Source of the DNA: Irineochytrium annulatum
Lineage: Eukaryota > Chytridiomycota > Chytridiomycetes > Chytridiales > Chytridiaceae
Assembly: GCA_027600665.1 (NCBI GenBank)
Contig: JADGJL010000501.1
Span: 1 to 17,909 of the forward strand
Length of the DNA stretch: 17,909 nucleotides
Direction: 5' to 3'
Part shown: piece by piece, positions 1 to 9,365 of the stretch
How positions within the stretch are numbered: the first letter of the stretch is position 1
Layout of the letters: every line of letters starts with the position of its first letter
Notes under the pieces: model-generated
Told to the model about the DNA's origin: nothing
What the model saw: the letters and a program-made list of their open reading frames with translations, nothing else
Database searches by the model: none
Made by a program: the position numbers and the translations under genes

Positions 1-827
1 CCCTCCTCAAAATGGCCAACCTCGAGTCGCTCTTCCTGGATCACGCGGGTTTCTACGGGCCTGCACCCGACCTCCGCGGGTTCTCGAAGCTGACGGCCTG
101 CTCCGTGTCGGAGCTCTGGTGCATACCGTACTCGAACCGGGAGGCCTGGATCGCGAGCCAGCCGCTCGCGTGCCAGGACAACGCGACGGCCAACGCGTTC
201 TTGAACGTCCTGACGCCGCTGTGGGCCGTGCCTACGTGCTCGGGCCAGCTGAGCGTCTTCACGGCGGACGGGTCGGCTCCGCTGCCGGCGGTGACGACGT
301 CCACGAGCGCGGCTGGGGCGTCCGGCACGGCTGCGCCGAACTCTGCGGCGGGCGCGGGGTCTGGATCGTCGATGTCCTCTGGGGCGGTGATCGCCGTGGT
401 GGTCGTAACGGTTTTGACGGCGCTCGCAATCTTCGCTACGATCGGGATTCTCGTGTGGAAGCGGTGGGTCGCGCCGCGGCGGCACGGGGGAGCCGGGACG
501 GGGTGGACGAGGACTGTCGGGTCCCTCGCAGGTGGCGCGAAGGGTGGCGTGGCCGGGGGTGCAGGGGTTTATCATGTCCTGCGGGAGCCTGGACCGGACG
601 TGGTGTTGATGTCGCAGGGAAGGGCAAGTTTGGATGGACGTGTCGCGGCGGGAGAACGGCCGCGCCCGCCGCCGGGACCGGCACCTCCGCCCCCTCAAGG
701 AGTGGGCACACAGGCGCCACCGGGACTCGTTGGTAAGTTCTGCTGATACTGGTAACATTATTTGGCTGCTAACGCGAGCCATTCAGCCACGCACTCCCCA
801 TCTTTGCCTCCGCCGTATGGAAGCTGA
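1..827 (+). CDS. LRR-type single-pass membrane protein, 3' part (5' cut by window edge)
   Basis: The reading frame is open from the left edge, so the start is outside the window. Exons are <1-732 and 787-827; the 54 bp intron (733-786) has donor GTAAGT, branch GCTAAC and acceptor CAG. The frame opens inside a leucine-rich repeat (NLESLFLDH..GFYGPAPDL). It continues into a cysteine cap with spacing C-x6-C-x16-C and a PTCSG motif, a Ser/Thr/Ala-rich stalk, and one transmembrane helix (AVIAVVVVTVLTALAIFATI) followed by basic KRW..RR. The short cytoplasmic tail is Gly- and Pro-rich. Splicing replaces the unspliced stop at about 744 with a tail ending PPPYGS, which contains a PPxY motif. The cap is shared with the next gene, so the two are tandem paralogues. 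LRR ectodomains usually bind ligands or wall components; the ligand here is unknown. No kinase or other signalling domain is visible. Confidence 0.8.
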
Positions 828-1310
828 AGTGGTGGGATACTGAGGCGGGCTACGGTTGACAAGGAGCACATTAACATTTTTGCGTACAGTCGGTGGTTTT
901 TGCGGAACGCTCCAAACTCCAATAATGGTCACTATTCATTGCGAGCAATTGTGTTCTTCTTCTGTTATCCAAATACCTCGTGTAACTGTGTTGGCCTTCA
1001 AGTGGTGAAGGCTTGTAGACCTGAAGACACAGAAACGAAGCAGACGACATCCCGAACGACCAACCTTGATCTGCAACCAACCCGCCCCTACCCCCGCTCT
1101 CCTTCCCTTTCCTGCCCGTTTGAAGACAATCAACGGCCTCCAAGGCCACTTCAGACGTAAAGACGGCTTCGACTGTCCGTGATCCCCAGCGACGCTGCAC
1201 CCGAGGCCGAAAGGCTTTCGCCCGCTTTCTGGCTCTCTGAGTGTATAGGAAGGAGAAACCACCTGCCACCACGATCCGATCGCTTAACCCACGGATCCCG
1301 CATCTCCAGG
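828..1310. other. Intergenic region between the two LRR genes
   Basis: These 483 bases hold no gene I can support. Open frames are short, start at non-ATG codons and do not resemble a protein family. A strongly pyrimidine-rich stretch on the + strand (about 1078-1118) lies roughly 200 bp before the next start codon; such tracts are common in fungal promoters, so it is probably part of the promoter or 5' leader of the downstream gene. No clear TATA box or AATAAA was found. Confidence 0.5.
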
Positions 1311-3631
1311 ATGCCCGCCAAGTTCGGCTTCAAGGAGGCCGCGGCGCGGTGGCTATCTCTGAATGCCGTGGAGAACAAGGGCTTCTTGGGGGACCTACTG
1401 GGCCTGTCCTCCACCAGTATTGCGAGCCCGACGGCGTCGCCAACCGTCGTGAGCGCGACATCGGTGGTCGACGCAATCGAATCCGCCGCTGGAAGCGCGA
1501 CGGCCTCGAGCGACTGCACGCTGATCGCGAGCAGCTTCTTCCGTTCGTATCTTTCACATGCTTGATCAGCTCGCGTTGACACTAACGGTTACCGTGTGCT
1601 GTGAAATAGAGAGCGGCCTACAACCTTGGAAGCCCGCATCTGACTGCTGCACCTGGTCGTTCGCGAACGACACGGCGGGAATCGATCAGAAGGTCGTCTG
1701 CGAGTCCGGCCGCGTCACAGCTCTTCTCATCGGTCGGATGCTCGGCGAAGGGCTCGTTAGCGGCATCCCCGACGCCGTGGGCTCGCTGACCAATTTGAAG
1801 CAGCTCGACCTCTCTTGGAACGGTTTTACCACCATAACGAACAATTGGACGGGGCTGACGAACCTCCAGTACCTAGACATACAGTCAAACCTTTTCAACG
1901 CGCAGAGCTTCCCCTCGTCGCTGCTGACGCTGAAGAACTTGGACTACCTGACGTTCGATGACTCGAGCATGTCAGGGCCGATGCCGAGCTTGGAGGGGCT
2001 GACAAATCTGAGGACGTGCTCGGTCGCGCAGAGCCTTTGCATCAACTATGTGGACGCGCAGGCGTTCAAGGAAGCACAACCGGCCGCTTGCAGGAACACT
2101 TCGAACCAAGGGAATATCCCACAGTCGAATGAGAGGTTCGACGTCGTGTTTGTGGATCAGCTCCCTGTATGTTCGGGAGGTAGGCGCTGTCATCATTTTC
2201 ACTATGGAGGATTGTCTGCTCATGAGATCACGTTGTCTAGCTACCGCCTACTATAATGCCGCCAACTCCTTTGCCACCACCATCGCTGCTGCCACCACTT
2301 CCTCTGCGGCTTCGGGCGCGCTATCCCCTCTGGCAGATGTCGGTGCGAACGCGACAAGTGGCGGGTCCGGCGGCGTTACGGTGCCGCAACACGTACTCAT
2401 AGCCCTCATCGTTGTCCTCCTTGTCGCCGTTATAATGGCCGTCTGGTTGGGCATCGTGACGTTGCTCTCGCGCCGTCGGCTGGTTAAGAAACGGCGATAC
2501 GTTGAGCTTAACGACGACCAAGGGAACATTTTTCGTGGCGGGGGATCAGGTGTTGCCAGCAGCGCGGGAAGGCGGGGCGGCGCTTTCGAAGTTGAGGAGG
2601 ATATCTACGAGGAGGACGTAGATGCCCGGTCGGCAGCGGCGGGCACGGCGGGCTCATCGAGGCGAAGTCTTGATGAAGCACAGCGGAGCAGCCGGTCCGG
2701 GTCTTGGGGTCGTGATGGCACGGCCGGTCACCGCACAGGCGGAGGCGGTTTGTTTCGAGGTCTGTTTGCCTCCGCGCCGCGGGAGGTCGGAGAGAGACGG
2801 CCCAGCGAATCGTCAATTAGCACCAGCTTTGGACATACTCACCGCGAGAGCTTTGACGATCTACGTTCAACACCCGAGCCCGTCCTCTCACCCTCATCCT
2901 CTACCTACTATGAAACCCCTCAGCCGCAACCTCAAGTGTCGTCGTCCCAATACCGACCACAGCAGTACGTCAGCGAGCCGCGCAACCCCGTCCCATACCG
3001 CCCCGCACCTCCACCGTCCTCGTCGTCGCCAAATCCTTATACAGACCGGATGGCGCAAGCGAGCATGCACTCCGTGGCGCCTGCGTACCCCGGCCCGCCC
3101 GAACAAGATTCTTTTTCTTCACCGAATAGACCTGAAGGCGGCACCGCCCACTACGTCATGTCGTCGACGCTGATGTTGGACGATGAGAGCGAGGGAAGTT
3201 CGCGGGCGCCCGTACCGGCGTACACTGGCGACGTCGGCGTGGGCGTGAGTGGCGGCAAGTCTAGGGCGGCATTCGACGACAGCGCCAAGAGCGCACCGTC
3301 TTACCACGAGGAGCTGAAGGGAGGTGGCGGGGAGGTTGACACGGTCGGGGCGAGCGTTGGAAAGGCGGGACTGCATGAGTATCCTCAGCGCGACGGAAGT
3401 TATCCGGGCGACCGCGAGAAGGGCGGCATGTTGCGGCTACAACCAGTCTCGGCGTCTTCGAATGGGAAGGTGGGAAAAGAGGGGATGCTGCGATTGCCGT
3501 CGATTTCGTCGTCCGTCGAAAGCGGGAACACGGAAGCCGAGGTGAGGAACGAGGATGACAACGATGACCAAGTGGAAGGTGGGGTCGCCAGGGCGAACTC
3601 AATCGCGAAACTTCGGCTGCCGGATCTTTGA
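1311..3631 (+). CDS. LRR-type single-pass membrane protein with long cytoplasmic tail
   Basis: Three exons, 1311-1546, 1614-2179 and 2241-3631, give 730 residues. Introns are 67 bp (donor GTATCT) and 61 bp (GTAGGC..CTAG). An alternative first junction, donor 1543 with acceptor 1609, also keeps frame. Domains in order: an N-terminal segment to about residue 75 with no obvious signal peptide; an LRR N-cap with DCCTWSF; about four plant-type LRRs (e.g. LTNLKQLDLSWNGF, LTNLQYLDIQSN); a cysteine cap C-x6-C-x16-C ending LPVCSG; a Ser/Thr/Ala stalk; a transmembrane helix near residues 318-342 followed by RRRLVKKRR; and about 380 low-complexity cytoplasmic residues rich in Ser, Pro and Gly. The tail has acidic patches and three LRL motifs near its end. 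The cap and stalk match the upstream gene. It is receptor-like, but no enzymatic domain is seen and the ligand is unknown. The start is the ATG that best fits; a signal peptide on an unseen upstream exon is possible. Confidence 0.8.
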
Positions 3632-3646
3632 TCAAGGCGCCTTTGT

Positions 3647-3656
3647 AATAAATAAA
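3647..3656 (+). terminator. Polyadenylation signal of second LRR gene
   Basis: Two overlapping AATAAA hexamers begin 15 and 19 bp after the stop codon at 3631. They lie in the 125 bp spacer before the MRE11 start, so 3' end formation and the MRE11 promoter share a very short space. Confidence 0.6.
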
Positions 3657-3756
3657 AAATAGTTCGCCTTGCTGCAATGGCTTCGGTTGTATCTAAAGAC
3701 ATCAGCTTGCCTTGCAAGTGGCATGCAGTCGTCAAACTTGGCCACTGAACATCACC

Positions 3757-6265
3757 ATGGCGCTGCGGATCCTCATCGCGACGGACAACCACCTTGGCTA
3801 CATGGAGAGGGACCCGGTCCGCGGGGGGGACTCTTTTGACTCCTTCGAGGAGATCCTTCAAATTGCCACTGAGCGCGAGGTTCGTGTCGAACATTAAGTT
3901 ACGGCCCAACCGACGTGGCACCCACCAGGTGGACTTCATCCTGCTAGGAGGAGACCTGTTCCACGACAACAAACCATCTCGGAAATGCATGCATCGGACC
4001 ATGTACCTCCTGAGGAAATACTGCATGGGGTCACGGCCATGCGCCTTCGACTTTCTCAGCGCGCAGGTTGGGCGTCGTGACGCGAAGGCCGCTGGAGATT
4101 GATGAGTTATTGCTAGGACGAGGTTTTCAAGGACAGGTGCTTATAATTGGCGTGCGCTTGGGCCTCGCTGACGCGCTCAAGTTTTCACACGGTCAACTAC
4201 CAGGACCCGAACTACAACGTCTCGCTTCCGGTGTTTTCAATTCACGGCAACCATGATGATCCAAGCGGGGTGCGTTTCGTTGTCGTTTTAACTTGCTGAC
4301 GCAGTCGACAGGATGGGGACTTGTGCGCGTTGGACTTGCTCAGCGTCACGGGCCTGGTGAATTACTTTGGGAGGCAGCTCGAGGTGGACGACATCAAGAT
4401 CTCGCCCATTTTGCTCCAGAAGGGCGACGTCAAGGTTGGGCTCTACGGCCTCGGTAACATTAGGGACGAGCGGCTGTATAGGACGTTTGCAAAGAAGAAG
4501 GTGCAGATGTTCCGCCCCAAGGTCGGGAAGGATGATTGGGTCAACATTTTTGTCTTGCATCAGAATCGGTTCGCAGTATCTTCGGTTGAGGTGAAATTAA
4601 GGCGTCGTTAGGGTGAAGCACGGACCGACGAACTATATACCCGAGAGCTTTCTTGACAACTTTCTTGATATCGTTTTGTGGGGTCACGAGCACGAGTGCT
4701 TAATTGACTTTTTCACGAACGAGGAGCATGGGTTTTACATCACCCAGCCTGGGTCGTCTGTGGCGACATCGCTATGCGAGGGTGAGGCGAAGGAGAAGTA
4801 TGTGCTTAACCGGCAACGGATTGTTTTTACCGACGTGCGACCTGTTAAGGCACGTCGGAATCATCGAAATCCTTCCGAACAAAGAGTTTCGTCTGGACAA
4901 CATTCGATTAAAGACCGTCCGACCCTTTGTCATTGATGAAGTCGTCCTGTCTAAGCAGAGCAGTTTGCGGGGTGCGAAGGAGAGAGAGGTGTTTGACTAT
5001 CTGACCGAGAAAGTAGGTTGAGAGAACAGAAACAACGTGAATCTAAGCCCAAAGAAAGATCGAGGAGCTTATTAACAAGGCAAAGAACCAGTGGATGGAG
5101 CAGAATCCCGATGTGGAAGAGGACAAATTCCCGAGGCCGCTGATTAGACTACGAGTAAGCGGATCCATGTGGAGTCGATGCCGCTAACAACAGCAGGTTG
5201 AATACTCGAACTTTTCGACAATCAACCCACAGCGTTTCGGACAGCAGTTCGTCGACAAGGTTGCAAACGTGAAGGATATCCTGCAGTTCTACCGAAAAAG
5301 GTCGGCGCCATCAAAAGGTCCAATAGTCATCAGTTTGCGGCGTCTCATTGTCCGCAGAGTCGAGACCCGCCAAAATGGAAGATGTGTCGATGCCGGAAGC
5401 GCTCAACAAAATTCAGATGAACGACCTTGTGAACGAGTACTTGGCACAGCAAAACTTGGACCTGCTTCCGGAGAACGGTATCGGAGACGCCGTGAAGGTG
5501 TATGTCGAAAAGGAAGAGAAGGAGGCGATTGCAGAGTAGGAACGTTTGTTCGACCTCTAGGCTGAGACTTATTTACCAGCTTCGTCAACAAGTCTTTGAA
5601 AAAGGCTCAGAAGTCCATTGAGTCTCAGTACATTGAACAACCGGACGCTTTAAACGACGACTCACTCGCTAAAGACGTACAATGTAACTTGTGCTGGTGA
5701 CGGCGTGCTCACGAGGGTTTAGATATCAAATCAAAAGAAGGTTATGGAGTCAAATTTCGAATCGAGCGCCACCGCGTTTTCAAAGAAATCGGTAAGACGC
5801 CGTGTGACTGCTTGTCTCTCATATTTGTTCAGGTAAAGGCAGTGGATGTCGATGAGGAGGGTAACGCTGAACTAGCTCCGCCGGCAAAAGCAGCACGCGC
5901 AACTAAGCGCAAAAAGGTTGGCTTTTATTCAAAGCCAATTTTGATTCCTTCTTCTTTGCAGAAGACATCGGACGACGATGAGGATGAGGATGAGGAGTTT
6001 GAGGACCGTCAGTCGACGAAAAAGAAGTATAATCTTTTTCAATTAGCGCAAATAATGCAACAAACAAAGGGCTGCTACAAAGGGGAAAGTACCGGCGAAA
6101 CCGCGGGCGAAGAAAGCCACACCGCCGAAACCGGCCGGGTCTTCGCGGTCTAAGCGGCAAACCACTCTAAACTTCAAGCCCGCGGCGGACGCGGACGAGG
6201 ACGAAGACGAGGAAGAGGAGGCACCGCCGTCCAAAGTGAGGAAAACAACGAGGTCAAAGCGGTAG
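3757..6265 (+). CDS. MRE11: MRE11 double-strand break repair nuclease
   Basis: Nuclease of the MRE11-RAD50-NBS1 complex, which senses and resects DNA breaks in the nucleus. Fifteen exons: 3757-3879, 3929-4066, 4117-4136, 4182-4269, 4312-4568, 4612-4797, 4850-5012, 5059-5154, 5197-5317, 5358-5535, 5580-5676, 5723-5791, 5833-5916, 5962-6026, 6070-6265. They total 1881 nt, a 626-residue protein; yeast and human proteins are about 700. Phosphoesterase motifs are all present: TDNHLG (D10, H12), GGDLFHD (about 48-54), GNHDD (116-120), HQNR (206-209) and WGHEHE (232-237). The capping and RAD50-binding part carries [18 protein letters not shown] and [11 protein letters not shown]. The C-terminus is acidic then basic (RAKK, RSKR) and contains QTTLNF, which resembles but does not match a PCNA-binding box. 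Every junction restores frame and family sequence. Intron 13 (5917-5961) is in frame with no stop, so it may be retained. The last 12 bases overlap NNF1 on the other strand. Confidence 0.96.
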
Positions 6266-6988
6266 AGCGGATGTGTTGTTCTCGCTGTCGTAGAGAGACC
6301 GCCTCATAACAGCGCACCGACCCGCGATGATAGAGTGGGAGGACTCCTTCTCCGACCGCTTCCTGAGGAGGTCGGCATAGAGCCGCTCGTTTTCGTCCGT
6401 CACCTATTGCAGATATTATTTATGCAGAACACTAAATATACTGATTATCTGAAGTCAATTCCTAACCATCTTCAGCTCCAAGAGGTCCTTCTGCAAGCCG
6501 TCTGTCTTTAATGCAACAACCCGTGAACGCACAGCCACCTCAGGTCCAGCCCTAAGTACTGTGTTCACCCCTATTAAATCTGTGAATAAAACTCACCACT
6601 GATGCGGCTCTCCAGGCCTCGCACTATTGTTGATGATCTCGTCCAAGGCCTGCAGCTTTTCGAGGATTTGTCGCTGCGAGATGATGATCTGGAACTCCTC
6701 CTGCGACTTAACTATCAGCACCGAGCACTAAGCAACCCCCAGTCCCCACCGTCGCAGCCTGCTGTATAAACTCGATGGTCTGCTCCCGCGCAACTTCCAG
6801 CTGATCAGGTATGGATTTGGCGAGCTGCGGGAATGACGACTTGAGATTTCGCTTACTAGCATACGACCGGTTAGTCGAGAGAGATGGTGCACAGTGTTCC
6901 ACCTCAGCCTGTCCAGAGTCGACTTCAGGGCGGCCTTCAAACTGTACTGCAGCTTGGCGGCTCGCTTGCTCGAGGTCGTCGTGTCCAT
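6254..6988 (-). CDS. NNF1: NNF1/PMF1 kinetochore protein (MIND/MIS12 complex)
   Basis: Subunit of the four-protein MIS12/MIND complex, which links the inner kinetochore to NDC80 microtubule binders. Exons in gene order are 6988-6903, 6855-6750, 6706-6597, 6551-6467 and 6403-6254: 537 nt, 178 residues, near the roughly 200 of yeast and human. Intron 1 has a clear GACTAAC branch; intron 3 has donor GTGAGT. The family pattern runs from the N-terminus: KLQYSLKAALKSTLDRL, then SFPQLAKSIPDQL, EFIQQ, a coiled-coil core SQEEFQIIISQRQILEKL, QALDEIINNSA, and a final helical segment ENERLYADLLRKR. ATG 6988 is chosen because the longer open frame starts at a TTG and would leave only 23 bp to the SPA2 start. 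The last ~20 residues are the least certain. Identity rests on recalled family pattern; PMF1-like is the same family. Confidence 0.85.
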
Positions 6989-7098
6989 ATCGTTGATCCC
7001 CGACTTTCGAACGGCCGAGTCCGCAGAATGGTCCGCCGCTTCGCACTGGAGGCTTTTTGAGGTCGGGTTCCACAAGCCGGTTCCAAGTTAACACAACG
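6989..7098. promoter_or_regulatory. Compact divergent promoter of NNF1 and SPA2
   Basis: Only 110 bp separate the start codons of NNF1 (minus) and SPA2 (plus), so both promoters and both 5' leaders must fit here or overlap. I see no TATA box. Shared transcription control is inferred from position only. Confidence 0.5.
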
Positions 7099-9273
7099 AT
7101 GGCCGACGACGCCACTTTCACCAGCTACTATGAGGAGTTGCGGCAGTACCTGGAGCAGTATCTCCAGACGCAGAAGGGGAATCCGTCGTCACAGCGGGCA
7201 TCGGCGAGGGAGAAGCTCACGAAGCTAACGAAGCAGCAATTCACCGAGCTGGCGACCGACGTCTACGATGAAATGAAGAGGCGCCTCCTTAACTCGCCGG
7301 AAGGTGCGTTTTCCTGCTGTGGGCCGCTGGAGCTCGTCTCGAATCTCTCCCTGGCGCTCATCATCGACCCTTGGGCGTTTTTATAGTCACCTTCCTGCCA
7401 GTCCGTGACGATCTTCACCCAAAGCGCAACCAGGCACGATCGAAGCTCGCCACGCTGCCGACTTCTCGGTTTAAGGATCTGGCGAGCGACGTGTTTTATG
7501 AGATAGAAAGGCGTTATCCGCTTGCTGTGCAGAACTATGAGCAGAAGTATGGCATTCCGCAGGGGGTGGACGGCAGTGAGGTTGGTGAGGAGGGGCAATG
7601 GGACGGGAGTTACGGTTGTCTGACCGGAATGCATGATGTAGGTCTCGATGCGGAACGGACAGGAGGCCGGTATTTCCTCGCTGGACAACCTTATGGCCGA
7701 TCTGGGAAGCATTTTGTCGCCAAACGCCGGAGATAAGGGGTTGTCGAAGGTAGGCGTGGGGAGCTAGTGCTGTTTGTTGATGATCGACACGCAGGAGTCA
7801 GGAGACCGGCCACGATCGGACGATGCACGCGTAGAAGCGCTTCAGGGCCGGATCGCGCAGTTGGAGAAGGAAAATACTGTAGGGAGCTTGCGTTTTCATT
7901 CGTGCGGCTAAAGTTTTCATCAGGCGGTCCGAGCAGACATGGAAGAGAAATTGGCGCAGCAAATCAAGGTGCGATCTTTCGCCCTTTACATAACTGAACA
8001 GTCATCCAGATAAACAAAGACCTTGAGACCAGTTTGGCCAAGCTGCAGGCAGAACACGCGAAGCTGACGGAGGACTACGCGGGATTACAGGATGATTATA
8101 ACAATCAGCAACAGGTATCCCTACTGCGTAATGGGTGGGCGCCTGACGCAGATGCAGATCGCGCAAGACATCCGAACTGAGGCGACAAATCTTCTCACAG
8201 AAATCAAGTCGCTTTCGAAGAGGAATGAGGAGTTGATTGCTGAGAGGGATAGAGCTATTTCAAATAGCCAGGTAACTATTTCCGTTTGTTCTACTATTGA
8301 TGTTAACTCTATTTAGTCAGCGCCAGCGTCGGACACGAAAGGCTACGCGGACCCCCCCTCGACGTTAAGTGGGATTACCGGTAGCGCCATCATCGACACC
8401 GGGCGAATCAACGCCTACGAGCTGGCAGTAGGCGATCTTCTCAAGGCCGCAAAGTGGGCGTTACTGAAAGCCTTCCGAGTGTATTAATCTAGTTTTGCTT
8501 GCAGGAGCGACACCCCAACGAGTGTTCTGGTAGCAATGAAGTCGATCGTCATCGCCTGCAAGAATATCACGGAGGACACCGAGGCGTTCGAGAACTCGTC
8601 CGACTCGATCACCCCGGCCGACAAGGAGCGCTTGGAGGACGTGAAGAACAAGCTGTCCCACTCGCTAACGAACCTCATGACCTCAGCCAAGAATCACGCC
8701 ACGAACTTCGGGAATGTGCCCGTTGAGCTGCTCGAGGTCTCCTCTGGCGAATTGTCGGCGACGATCGTAGAGCTGGTGAACCTGTTAAAGAGCTACCACG
8801 ACGCTGGCCGTCAGACAAATGGCTCCCACGGGGCCGGTGAAACGTTCGACATCGACGATTTGAAGCTCTTTTTGGAAAAGCAGACAGATCTGATCGTGCA
8901 AGGTTGGAAGAAGATGGGGAATGCGTTCATTGTAACTAACGTTAACTCAGCAATTCAAACCCTGCTGTATGCTATGCGGAATCAGACGGGCGCCTTCGGG
9001 CAAGAGTTTAAGGACACCGTCAGCGGGATCACGAGCATCGTTGAGAACCTCGTCGCCGTGTCACGGAGAACGTTATCCACGCCGTCGGCATCGGCTTTCA
9101 AGCAGCGAGGGGAGAAAATTTTGGAGGACCTGAGCGCAGCGAATCTGAACTTGGAGCAATTGGGTGTATCCATGGTGAATTCGCCTCAATCAAAGACCCT
9201 GAAGCAACGATTGGCGAGCTCCTCGTACGAGATCGCCAAGTACGTCAAAGAGCTTATCGGGTTGATCGAGTAA
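7099..9273 (+). CDS. SPA2: SPA2-like polarisome scaffold protein
   Basis: Scaffold at sites of polarised growth; in yeasts SPA2 recruits formin regulators and MAP-kinase kinases. Nine exons: 7099-7303, 7387-7580, 7642-7749, 7795-7878, 7924-7968, 8010-8114, 8152-8271, 8317-8453, 8505-9273; 588 residues, shorter than yeast SPA2 (about 1460). Two N-terminal SPA2-homology (GIT-type) repeats are clear: AREKLTKLTKQQFTELATDV (about 35-54) and ARSKLATLPTSRFKDLASDV, preceded by the family motif FLPVRDDLHPKRNQ. NLMADLG precedes a coiled coil (about 170-287, e.g. LQGRIAQLEKEN). The C-terminal domain begins VGDLLKAAKSDTPTSVLVAM and ends YEIAKYVKELIGLIE, as in SPA2. Intron 2 (7581-7641) is the least certain; a donor at 7566 also keeps frame. 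Exon 7 can start at 8152 or 8158. NNF1 is divergent upstream and RRP41 converges from the right. Confidence 0.92.
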
Positions 9274-9365
9274 TACAGGTGGAAGAGTAGACTATCATCA
9301 TGCGCCTTTATATAGACACCAGTACACGTTACAATGCAATGCAATTAGAGAGAAAGGACTCTAGG

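Noticed and set aside
1179..1310. Longer N-terminus for the second LRR gene from 1179
   Set aside because: The frame starts with GTG and gives no signal peptide or known motif.
2048..2240. Second LRR gene read as two separate genes split at about 2250
   Set aside because: A 61 bp GT..AG intron joins the frames with correct phase and restores the CSG-stalk order seen in the paralogue.
6300..6345. Possible extra 37 bp intron in the last NNF1 exon
   Set aside because: It has GT and AG ends but no branch site, and removing it gives a frame with no better ending.
6989..7075. N-terminal extension of NNF1 to 7075
   Set aside because: The frame begins with TTG, not ATG, and would leave 23 bp between two divergent start codons.
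7057..7098. Upstream start for SPA2 at 7057
   Set aside because: It would place the start within 70 bp of NNF1 and adds residues unlike the family; ATG 7099 leads directly into the SPA2 N-terminus.
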